Source: Chrysochromulina tobinii
Taxonomy: Eukaryota > Haptophyta > Prymnesiales > Chrysochromulinaceae
Length of the DNA: 28,134 nt
NCBI GenBank assembly: GCA_001275005.1
Contig: JWZX01003103.1
Span: 1-28,134 of the forward strand
Reading direction: 5' to 3'
Below are positions 8,705 through 16,200 of this stretch, one piece after another (positions within the stretch are counted from its first letter, which is position 1; each line of letters opens with the position of its first letter). The notes under the pieces were generated by a model. The model saw only the letters and a program-made list of their open reading frames with translations, made no database searches and was not told where the DNA came from. Position numbers and translations under genes: made by a program.

Positions 8705-9250
8705 TCACAACAATTCGTCGCGCCGCACTCCAAAGTCTGTCATCATCGATTGAGTTGACGGGCCACGCCGGCCAGGGCTGGGGCCCGTTTTCATCCAATC
8801 GGGCAGCGGCACGTGCTTGCCAACGACCGCACCCTCAGGTGTGGCGAGGAAGGCTTGCGCTGCTGTCAGGTTGACGCACACGGCCGCGAGGACCCCCAAG
8901 AACCCCGCCGACCACGCGAGGTTGCCCGCCACCAGCAGCAGGATGACGTGGCCGCCAGGCTGGTAAGCGAATCCAAAGTAGACCTGCAGCCATTCGGTAT
9001 TCCAGCCGGCACCGAAGCAGATGAGGATGACGCCAAATATGCACACGTACACGCTGATGATTGCCTGCTGCAGTTGCAAAGTGACCGCGCCAAAGATGCC
9101 AAAGAAGCCAGCGGTCGCGAGGAAGAGCCCGTTGAGCGCGAGCTTCGACTGGGTGATGAGCGTCAAGGTGTCGCGCGCGCGACCCGCCGCCTCCCGACCG
9201 AGAGCCGACTGCAAGTCAGGGTCCAACCCCGAGAATGTCGACGGTGCCAT
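8705..9250 (-). CDS. Four-TM membrane protein resembling the COPI-associated family
   Basis: The 181-aa protein has four hydrophobic helices: about residues 37-55 (LNGLFLATAGFFGIFGAV), 60-80 (IISVYVCIFGVILICFGAG), 100-118 (VILLLVAGNLAWSAGFLG) and an adjoining one to about 132. Between the second and third lies YFGFAYQPGGHVILLL, which fits the loop ending in G(R)G before helix three in the COPI-associated/TVP-type small membrane proteins of the Golgi. The short hydrophilic N-terminus (MAPSTFSGLDPDLQ) and Pro-rich C-terminus would be cytosolic. I chose the ATG at 9250; an upstream ATG at 9295 adds 15 residues without features. Likely location: ER-Golgi membranes. The family assignment rests on topology and one motif, so it is moderate. 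Confidence 0.68.
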   Translation of the reverse strand: MAPSTFSGLDPDLQSALGREAAGRARDTLTLITQSKLALNGLFLATAGFFGIFGAVTLQLQQAIISVYVCIFGVILICFGAGWNTEWLQVYFGFAYQPGGHVILLLVAGNLAWSAGFLGVLAAVCVNLTAAQAFLATPEGAVVGKHVPLPDWMKTGPSPGRRGPSTQSMMTDFGVRRDELL

Positions 9251-9454
9251 CGAGCTTTGTGCGCAAGAGTGACCTTTGTCTGTGAACGTTAACACGACAC
9301 ACGCGACAATCGGTGCTGCGGCACTATTAATGCCCGCTCGGAATACACAAGCTGTGTGTGGGAGGCGCGTGGCGCCGCGTTGAGCGATGCGTCGTTCGCA
9401 TGCACATTCGCATGACTATGGGAAGGTTGCAAAATCTATAAACCCTGAGATCGG

Positions 9455-12253
9455 TCAAGCCGAGCCACAAAGAAACTCTTCACCAGGAACGGCTGGGCGG
9501 AGCATTTCGTCTCCAGGAACGTTCCGGCTCTTGGCAGAGGCAAAAGCCTCTGCCGACAGATCCAGCCATGCCCTCGCTAGGTCGATGAGAGTGAGAATGC
9601 TCTTGAGACTCACGGCGCTGTGAACAGGTATGTGGAGGCGGCCTGCTCCGTCCGTGAATCCGTCCGTTGTGACGCCAAAGCCTTGTCCCTCAACACCATC
9701 GGCATCCCTGAGTGTTGCTGCGGCGTGTTCAAGGGCGGCGCGACCACCTGCGTTGATCGTCTCGAGCGCTCGCAACGCGGAGCTGTTTGTGATCAGGAGC
9801 ACCGCGAGGATCGCCCACGTAAGCGTCGCCCAGTATGATGCATGGTTGACCAGAGCCGCAGTTAGGGCGGTGGCCGCCCCAGCACGCGCCGCAGCTTGGC
9901 AGCGCACCTCGTCCGGAAGCGAGCTCCCGCCTGCCCGTACGAGATGCACAAGCGCCATGCATCCATTCAGCTGCAGTAGCTTGGCGTGTGGCTGTAAGAG
10001 CATGGCATCCACCACCGCAGCCAGTGCGCCCTGCTCAATGCACCGCTGGGTGCGCTCTGCACTCGAGGAGGCAAGCGAGACCAAGGCGAGGCAGGCTATC
10101 GCCGCGGCGACGGGGTGCTCGACCGACGATGCACCGTGCTCGTCCTGATGCTCGTCCGTTGGCAAATCGTGCACACTCGCGTCGCCTTTCGCTGGACATA
10201 AGAGCTCAGGAGTGGGGGCAGTCTGACGAAGCACATCCACAAGCATCCCGATCGCACCAGCCTCCACCGCGGCCTCCTTACGACGGTCGCTTGCCATCAA
10301 CTGCACGAGTAGCATGCATCCTGCAGCGAGTGTCGGTTCAGACTGCCGGTGAGTGCTGAGCAGCTGCAGTAGCAGCATCAGAAGCCCCTCGAAGCCGCCC
10401 TCGAAGCTCTCAAGCACGGGCGTCGGTGGCGTTTGGGGATTCTTTGCATCCGCAGCACTCAAAGCGGATCTGTCTGGCAAGTGGTCTTCGGCTGATGACG
10501 GCCCTGCACACAAGAAGCCGTCGCCGGCACACAGAGCTGCGAGCCTCGCAAGGCTCGCCGACGCGAGCTGCGGGCTGGAGAGGCCTAACTCAGTGCACAC
10601 AGCGAGGGCCTGGGCAGCGGTGCACGCCTGCACCGATTGCGCCGTTGGTGCCGACGGATGGCCTGGCCACCGCTCGTCGTTGCCAACTGCCAATGATCGA
10701 GGGGCAGCGCTTCCTCGAGGCGACGGCAGCGCTGCTGGCACAAGCTGTCTCAAAGGTGCTGCTGGCAGTCCCTGCCTTGGCAGTCCCTGCTTTTGCAGAC
10801 GTCCCTGCTTTTGAAGATCTTGCTGCTGACGCTTGGCACGCAGTCGAAACGCGGCTGGCAACGATTGCGGTGCCGGCGATGTCGCCGCGCTGCGTTTGCT
10901 TGCCTTTGATCTCGCCTCAGGTGCAGGCGCAGCTGCTGCAACCACAGGTGCGGCGGGCTCCCATCCCGGCGCCCAACCAGCATCTCGTATCGGAACCACC
11001 GTTGCCAGGGAACTCTCCAACACACTCGAGATCGGAGGCACTTCAAGCGGCAGTAGCGGCAGCAGTGGCACGGACAGGGGCCGCCGCAGGGGCCCCGGGA
11101 TCGAGAGCATCGGCACCGCCTCCGGCCGTCGGGGGAGACACCGCTGCTGTTTCGTCAGAGTGTGCTCCAGCGCGTCCACTGGCTCTCGTCTTTCGCCATT
11201 CAGCCGCTCTTTGCGAGGCTGGCTTTGCTTCCTTGGCGATGCGAAGCACGGCGAGTGCAGATGAGGCTGGCGGATGACAGGCTCCACGCGCCACGCCTCG
11301 GCCACCGAGGCGCGATATGCGGCGTCCTCGGCCTTGCGCTCAAGCTCGGTACGGCGGATGAGATGATCGATGGCCTTGCCGAGGTGCTCGTCGTGGCCCG
11401 AGTAGCGATACGCTGGTCGCTGGCTGGGCGTCTCAAAGTGGTACTCGCGCGCCGGATAGTCGGGGCCGATGTAGCTAGGCGCAGCGCCCATGTACTCGTT
11501 GCGCTTCGAGCCGATGTCTCTCGGACCTCGGTGGAAGCTGGCAGATGATGTACTCTGCCCCATCGGCTGAGGCTTTGGAAGAAATGCGCCTCCCAAATAC
11601 GAGAATGGACCTCGAGCCGCAGTAGTGCTGGGCCTTGGAAGTAGCTGTTTAGGGACATGACTTTCGAGCAAAGGAGGAGAGACCTCCAATTGAGGTCTTA
11701 ATTGAGGTCTCTCTTGCTGCAGCTCCTTGACGACGGCCATCACCTCTGGATCGCCCGCGTACTTTTGCATCGCAGAAGGTTCATTGGTCTGCACGTCCTG
11801 CAGCGCCTTCATGATCTTCGGGTTCGTCTGAGCCTTTTGTATGAGCGCCATCGCAATTGGGTTGGGCACCGGCTGTTGGGCAGCACGGCCCTTTGTTTGA
11901 GTTTCGTGATGAGTTTCGAGGCGCTTGTTGGCTTGACGAGAGATGGGCTCAGGTCGCTCGCCCAAGTGTGTGCTCAAGTACCCGGGGGCATCAGGCGGCT
12001 TCGGAAGCGCCTCAACGCTTTGATTTGGTGCAATGATGGCCTCAAGCCACCCGAAGATATATGGCTTGGGCGGGTTGAACTTGACAATTTCCTTCAAGTT
12101 ACGGTCCGATTTCTGTTGGTTGGCACGACTCTTCTTGGGGATCTGCAGGATCTTTCTGGCTCTTTCCGGGTCGGCGGCGGACGTGTGCTCGCCCTGAAAA
12201 GAAGCGGGACGGCCTTCAAGCTGCACGGGGACACCCCGGAAGAAGAAGAACAT
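9455..12253 (-). CDS. STI1-domain protein with C-terminal armadillo-like repeats
   Basis: The 932-aa protein carries an STI1/DP-type domain at about residues 131-180 (NPIAMALIQKAQTNPKIMKA then MQKYAGDPEVMAVVKEL), like those in Hop/Sti1, Hip and ubiquilins, where it binds hydrophobic client segments or co-chaperones. A long disordered, Pro- and Arg-rich middle follows, with a Gln-rich short repeat (LQKQGRLQKQGLPRQGLP). From about residue 590 to 870 there are helical repeats of armadillo character (ACTAAQALAVCTELGL, LAAGCMLLVQLMASDRRKEA, AGAIGMLVDVL, AAAIACLALVSLAS, GALAAVVDAM, LQLNGCMALVHLV). There are no TPRs, so it is not a Sti1 orthologue. It probably links chaperone or client binding to a protein-binding solenoid (inference). 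The ATG at 12253 is the first in frame; the upstream 524 bp shared with the next gene are the promoter. Confidence 0.75.
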   Translation of the reverse strand: MFFFFRGVPVQLEGRPASFQGEHTSAADPERARKILQIPKKSRANQQKSDRNLKEIVKFNPPKPYIFGWLEAIIAPNQSVEALPKPPDAPGYLSTHLGERPEPISRQANKRLETHHETQTKGRAAQQPVPNPIAMALIQKAQTNPKIMKALQDVQTNEPSAMQKYAGDPEVMAVVKELQQERPQLRPQLEVSPPLLESHVPKQLLPRPSTTAARGPFSYLGGAFLPKPQPMGQSTSSASFHRGPRDIGSKRNEYMGAAPSYIGPDYPAREYHFETPSQRPAYRYSGHDEHLGKAIDHLIRRTELERKAEDAAYRASVAEAWRVEPVIRQPHLHSPCFASPRKQSQPRKERLNGERREPVDALEHTLTKQQRCLPRRPEAVPMLSIPGPLRRPLSVPLLPLLPLEVPPISSVLESSLATVVPIRDAGWAPGWEPAAPVVAAAAPAPEARSKASKRSAATSPAPQSLPAAFRLRAKRQQQDLQKQGRLQKQGLPRQGLPAAPLRQLVPAALPSPRGSAAPRSLAVGNDERWPGHPSAPTAQSVQACTAAQALAVCTELGLSSPQLASASLARLAALCAGDGFLCAGPSSAEDHLPDRSALSAADAKNPQTPPTPVLESFEGGFEGLLMLLLQLLSTHRQSEPTLAAGCMLLVQLMASDRRKEAAVEAGAIGMLVDVLRQTAPTPELLCPAKGDASVHDLPTDEHQDEHGASSVEHPVAAAIACLALVSLASSSAERTQRCIEQGALAAVVDAMLLQPHAKLLQLNGCMALVHLVRAGGSSLPDEVRCQAAARAGAATALTAALVNHASYWATLTWAILAVLLITNSSALRALETINAGGRAALEHAAATLRDADGVEGQGFGVTTDGFTDGAGRLHIPVHSAVSLKSILTLIDLARAWLDLSAEAFASAKSRNVPGDEMLRPAVPGEEFLCGSA

Positions 12254-12777
12254 TGTTGAGTGGTGCCAGGGCGTTCCCTTGAGGGCGTTGTACCGTCGCC
12301 TCGTTGGTGCACGTGTTGGTCGAGTCTACATGTACCTGGATTGAATCCCCTGTGGCCCATGCACGCCTAAAGTTGATCTTGACGAGGTCTCAAGTTTCGC
12401 ATGCAAGTTTGCAGAGATGAATAACGTCGAAGCCAATCCACAAGCGGGCATCTTTCCATGAAAAAGCGCGGTATGATCGATTCGCTGGTTATGTGTGGTG
12501 TTTGTGCGCTATACTACTGCACGCCACACACGCCTGTAACGCTGTAAGTACGAGTACATGTACTGCGCAACCGGCATATAACCGGCAGAGCTCTCATGGC
12601 AGCGAGTGCGCACGGCGGCCGATTCAAAAGAGGACGCTCCTGCGAGTCGGTAAATGGATTTTACCACCGGGGGTGCCGGGACACAAGTTTTACCGGTACC
12701 GGTACCTCGATTTGTGTACCGGTAGACTTGAGTGTCGTTTCAAAAGGAAGCTGCCTTTTCAGGGACACGGGTGAACG
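12254..12777. promoter_or_regulatory. Bidirectional intergenic region with two TACATGTA palindromes
   Basis: These 524 bp separate two divergent genes. TACATGTA occurs at 12327-12334 (74 bp before the minus gene start) and at 12555-12562 (about 220 bp before the plus gene start). Near 12660-12724 there is a cluster of GGTACC / ACCGG units (TTACCGGTACCGGTACC and GTACCGGTAG) that can form hairpins. No coding frame is convincing. Confidence 0.5.
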
Positions 12778-14991
12778 ATGAATGCCAAAAGCCTCGCGTT
12801 CGACCTCGCATTCACGCTACCTCGCGCCGATGTGGATCTACCACAGCTCACCCGTGGGACACACGCGGCGGGGTCGATGCCACGCCTGCCGGCGAAGCCA
12901 ACGTCGCAAGCCCTCAGTCGCTCATCCAGCATGCTTGTGGTTCCGGGCAGGCCATCGACTGCAGGACTTATGCGCAAAACTACCCATTCATCGTCGGATA
13001 GGCCGAGCTCGGCACCCACTCAGTTCCATCGCGAGTGGGAGCTCGTGCGCAAGGAGCGAGCACTCCTAACCGGCTTGGTGGCGACGTCGCAACAGGGCAG
13101 TAGTACACGCGTAGCTATGGCTTGCCTCTGCAACATGGCAATCCGCGACGAAGCGATGGCACAAGCTGCAGAGGCCAAAGGTGATTATGAACTCGCAACC
13201 TCCTTGCTTGCGACTGCCACTAAGGCTGCAGCTGCGCGGAGGGCTGCCGCCGAGAGCTTGATCGGTGCAGCGATTGGCAGTAGCTTGGCAGAAGCGACGC
13301 GCTACTGCCATTGCAGTAGCGACCTCATCATGAGATCGGCAGTAGCTGCTCATAAGACCGTGGCTACGCGCAGGACGGAAGCCGTGACCACGCGCACAAC
13401 GGCTGCCACACAGCCTGCCGAGTGCCTAAACAGCATGTGGGTAACGGGCGAGCGTGTGCTCGAGAACACGATTGGTCGGCGCGTCATGGATGAACCTCTA
13501 TCCATGGAGACTACGGCGAAGAGCAGCTATGCCAACCGGCTGACCGCCGAGGCCGCCGCGGCAAGGCGCAAAAGCAGCATAGCGCAGCACACGGTCCTGA
13601 GCGAGCATGCAAAAGGCGAGCGTGAGCTAGGCGGCGAGAACACGATTGGTCGGCGCGTCGTCGATGTATCCATGGAGACTGAGGCGAAGCGAAGCTATGC
13701 CGACCGCCTTACCGCCGAGGCCGCCGCAGCGAGGCGCAAAAGCAGCATAGCGCAGCACACGGTCCTGAGCGAGCATGCAAAAGGCGAGCGTGAGCCTGTG
13801 CCCATGGACACTAAGGTGCGTGGCTTTGCCGAGGATGGCCGTACTGCACAGGCCGATGCAGCGGCAGAGAACGCCAAGATCGATGCTGCGGCGAAACGTC
13901 AGGAGCTCCTCCGCGAGCTCTTGGTAGCCAAGCTCATGGCCGAGCAGCAGGCGGCGGCTGCAAACCGCGAGCAGCAGCGGCAGGCCAAGGCGGCCAGGGC
14001 GGCAGCAGAGAGCGCCAAGGTCGAGGCCGCCGCGACGAAGCGCACGGCTCGGCCGGATAACGACAGGCAGTACCCACCTTGCCGTCTCATGCCCGAAGAG
14101 GCATCCGAGAAGGCAGCTCGCCGCTGCCGCGAGCGCGAAATCGCCCTCGAGCTCAAGCAGCAGATCCAGTGCCAGCGGCGTGAGCGCGAGAAGCGGGTGG
14201 CTGATGAGGCGCGCCTCGCAGCGGCCCAGCGGAGGTTCGCCGAGCTGACCGCGCGAGGTGAGCAGAGGCAAGCGGCTCAGCAGGCTGCGCTCGAGCGGCG
14301 GCAGATAGAGATGCAACGACTGGCGCTGTCATCGGCGCGTGCTGAACTCACAAATGGCTGCCCAGCGGGGCTTGTACAGCGGGCCACCGAGCTTGGAGTG
14401 GCCGCATTGGACATCGACGTCGAGCAAGAAATGGACATCGTGCTGGAAAGGACGAGCAAGCTCTGCACGGCCTTCACAGACGTGGCAGCCAAGGCGGAGG
14501 CTAAGACCGACGCCTCGGAGACATCGTGCGTGGTCAGCTGGTCGCTCGCTGCTCGCTTCGCCGCCTGTCATCGCCGCCAAGTGCTCTGGCGCCGTGCGCT
14601 CAAGCTGCCGCCACCACCCGTAATGGTGCTCTACCACGGCACACGCAGTGTCAACGTGGACGCCATAGTAAAGGAGGGCTTTCGGCTGCCCGATGGCGCG
14701 GCGGTCAAGTTTTCGACCAATTTGGCGTCCCGCCACGGTACCGCCACGATCTTTGCCTCGCTCAGTTTTTGCCGCGCGCTCCTCCACGCCGATGGGTCGC
14801 GCGCCACCTTCCTGCTCCTGGGCTTGCCCGGCGATGAGGGCCCGATCGACCACGCGCAGGCGACCTACGTCTTCTCTGAGGAGGCGGCGCTGCTACCATG
14901 TTATCTTCCCCAGGAAACAGAGCACGCTTGCGAGCTCGCTGCTCTCACGCGCGAGGTGGCTCGGGTCTGCCTGAACCTGAACCACGGGTGA
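12778..14991 (+). CDS. Long coiled-coil protein with C-terminal PARP-like ADP-ribosyltransferase fold
   Basis: The 737-aa single-exon protein starts with a Ser/Arg-rich disordered segment (SSDRPSSAP). A long Ala/Arg/Glu-rich helical region spans about residues 90-540 and includes a 58-residue tandem duplication. The last 120 residues look like a PARP-type catalytic domain: VLYHGTRSVNVDAIVKEGFR has the HGT signature (H about 620), and ATYVFSEEAALLPCYL matches the final strand and loop that end in LPxYL. The position equivalent to the catalytic glutamate appears to be Ala or Thr, and the middle tyrosine motif (usually YFA) is not clear, so this may be a mono-ADP-ribosyltransferase or an inactive ADP-ribose fold. 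It is followed 114 bp later by the dioxygenase gene on the same strand. Location and target are unknown. Confidence 0.66.
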   Translation: MNAKSLAFDLAFTLPRADVDLPQLTRGTHAAGSMPRLPAKPTSQALSRSSSMLVVPGRPSTAGLMRKTTHSSSDRPSSAPTQFHREWELVRKERALLTGLVATSQQGSSTRVAMACLCNMAIRDEAMAQAAEAKGDYELATSLLATATKAAAARRAAAESLIGAAIGSSLAEATRYCHCSSDLIMRSAVAAHKTVATRRTEAVTTRTTAATQPAECLNSMWVTGERVLENTIGRRVMDEPLSMETTAKSSYANRLTAEAAAARRKSSIAQHTVLSEHAKGERELGGENTIGRRVVDVSMETEAKRSYADRLTAEAAAARRKSSIAQHTVLSEHAKGEREPVPMDTKVRGFAEDGRTAQADAAAENAKIDAAAKRQELLRELLVAKLMAEQQAAAANREQQRQAKAARAAAESAKVEAAATKRTARPDNDRQYPPCRLMPEEASEKAARRCREREIALELKQQIQCQRREREKRVADEARLAAAQRRFAELTARGEQRQAAQQAALERRQIEMQRLALSSARAELTNGCPAGLVQRATELGVAALDIDVEQEMDIVLERTSKLCTAFTDVAAKAEAKTDASETSCVVSWSLAARFAACHRRQVLWRRALKLPPPPVMVLYHGTRSVNVDAIVKEGFRLPDGAAVKFSTNLASRHGTATIFASLSFCRALLHADGSRATFLLLGLPGDEGPIDHAQATYVFSEEAALLPCYLPQETEHACELAALTREVARVCLNLNHG
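13462..13797 (+). repeat. 174-bp in-frame tandem duplication within the coiled-coil region
   Basis: Two copies begin at 13462 and 13636 (174 bp, 58 codons apart). Both encode ENTIGRRV, SMET, then RLTAEAAAARRKSSIAQHTV and LSEHAKGERE. The second half is nearly identical at the DNA level while the first half differs by small indels, which suggests a recent duplication or gene conversion. Because the shift is a multiple of three, the helix continues. Confidence 0.92.
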
Positions 14992-15105
14992 CCCTTTGTG
15001 GCACTAGTGGTGTCTTCAGCGCCCTGTAGTGTGAACTATAGGGAAAAATGGAACGTTTCACAGTTCCGGAAATGACGAAGTTGTGAGATCTATGAATAGG
15101 AATCC

Positions 15106-15894
15106 ATGGCCCCAATGAGAGGAAGCGGCGGGATCGCGCACAGCTTCATAGTAGCAGAGCACGCTGCCGAAGCGTTTCGCTCCGGAGCTGTGCTCGTGTG
15201 CCCACAGTATCTCCGCTCATCAGAATTAAGTGCCGCTCGATTCGGCGCAGCAGCACTCTCCGGGCGTTTTGGAGCTTCGGCGGCTCTCGCTGGAACGTCA
15301 ACAACGGTGGATGTAGAGGTGCGCTCGTGCGCGATGCTCGACCTCGTCTCCGACCGTGTTTGGCCGGCGTTGCCCTCGAGCCTGCTAGGAGTGGTGCAAG
15401 CGATCGAAGACCTGAGAGAGCAACTTGCTATTTCGACAAAGCGGCTTTTATGTGAAGAGATGGAGCTCCAACTGCTCAATTACGCCGAGGGCGGTTTATA
15501 TGTGAAACACATCGACGATGGGCTTGGTACTGCCGACCGCCCAGTGAGACGATCTGTTTCCTTGCTGTTATATCTCACGCCAGATCACTGGCAAGATGGC
15601 TACGGTGGGCAGCTGCGCATCCATCCCGCAGCCTCCGGAGCCATGGCGCGCGTCCAACAGCTCTCACTCGACAATGAGGGGAACGGCGTGGAGGATATCG
15701 TGTCGGGTGAGCCGATCGACATCATTCCGGTCCCTGGCACGCTGGTACTGTTCGACAGCGCCACAGTGCCGCACGAGGTCCTGGTGACAAGGCGGCCCAG
15801 GTCGGCTATCGTGGGGTGGATGCTCGAGCAGCGACGGTTTGGTGAGTCTATAGAAAGGGTTGCATTGGCGGACCGGGCATGGATCCATACCTAG
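15106..15894 (+). CDS. 2-oxoglutarate/Fe(II)-dependent dioxygenase, prolyl 4-hydroxylase-like
   Basis: The 262-aa protein ends in a double-stranded beta-helix dioxygenase domain. Iron ligands are visible as HID (H135, D137 in YVKHIDD) and a distal histidine in TVPHEV (H223). The 2-oxoglutarate-binding arginine is probably R232 in RRPRSAIVGW, nine residues later, as expected. In between lie RRSVSLLLYLTPDHW, GYGGQLRIHP and PVPGTLVLFDS, typical of the P4H/EGL-9-like class. The N-terminal half is Ala-rich and would pack as helices. No signal peptide is evident, so a cytosolic or nuclear enzyme is more likely than an ER collagen-type one. The substrate (protein proline, other residue or small molecule) is not known. 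The ATG at 15106 is followed by an in-frame Met two codons later. Confidence 0.87.
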   Translation: MAPMRGSGGIAHSFIVAEHAAEAFRSGAVLVCPQYLRSSELSAARFGAAALSGRFGASAALAGTSTTVDVEVRSCAMLDLVSDRVWPALPSSLLGVVQAIEDLREQLAISTKRLLCEEMELQLLNYAEGGLYVKHIDDGLGTADRPVRRSVSLLLYLTPDHWQDGYGGQLRIHPAASGAMARVQQLSLDNEGNGVEDIVSGEPIDIIPVPGTLVLFDSATVPHEVLVTRRPRSAIVGWMLEQRRFGESIERVALADRAWIHT

Positions 15895-16200
15895 CACGTG
15901 CTGGTCATTCATCGCCAGACGTACCTACCTTGGTCGTACGAGAGATGTGTGTGTGTGAGAGAGTGTGTTCGGCGTTTTCATGCGGTTTTCGTGCGGTTTT
16001 CGTGCGGTTTTCGTGCTATAGTACATCCAAGAAGTGACTAGTCTAAGTCAGTGGCTCTGTTTCGCAGGTGTTGCGAGGGACAACCCTTCTCATGTTCGCG
16101 ATTAAAACGGACACGGGAAAAAGCGAGCGTCCGTAGTGTTCTCGACCTCGTCGAGGTCTTCTGGATACATGTACAGGTGTTCGAGTAAAAGGCGCGGCGG
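15895..16200 (+). promoter_or_regulatory. Promoter region of the DeSI-PUL gene with an 11-bp tandem repeat
   Basis: These 306 bp hold a (TG)/(AG) run (about 15945-15966), three perfect copies of TGCGGTTTTCG at 15981-16013 with a degenerate copy before, and TACATGTA at 16166-16173, which is 28 bp before the ATG. CTCGACCTCGTCGAG (16141-16155) is a near-perfect hairpin. No gene is seen. Confidence 0.5.
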
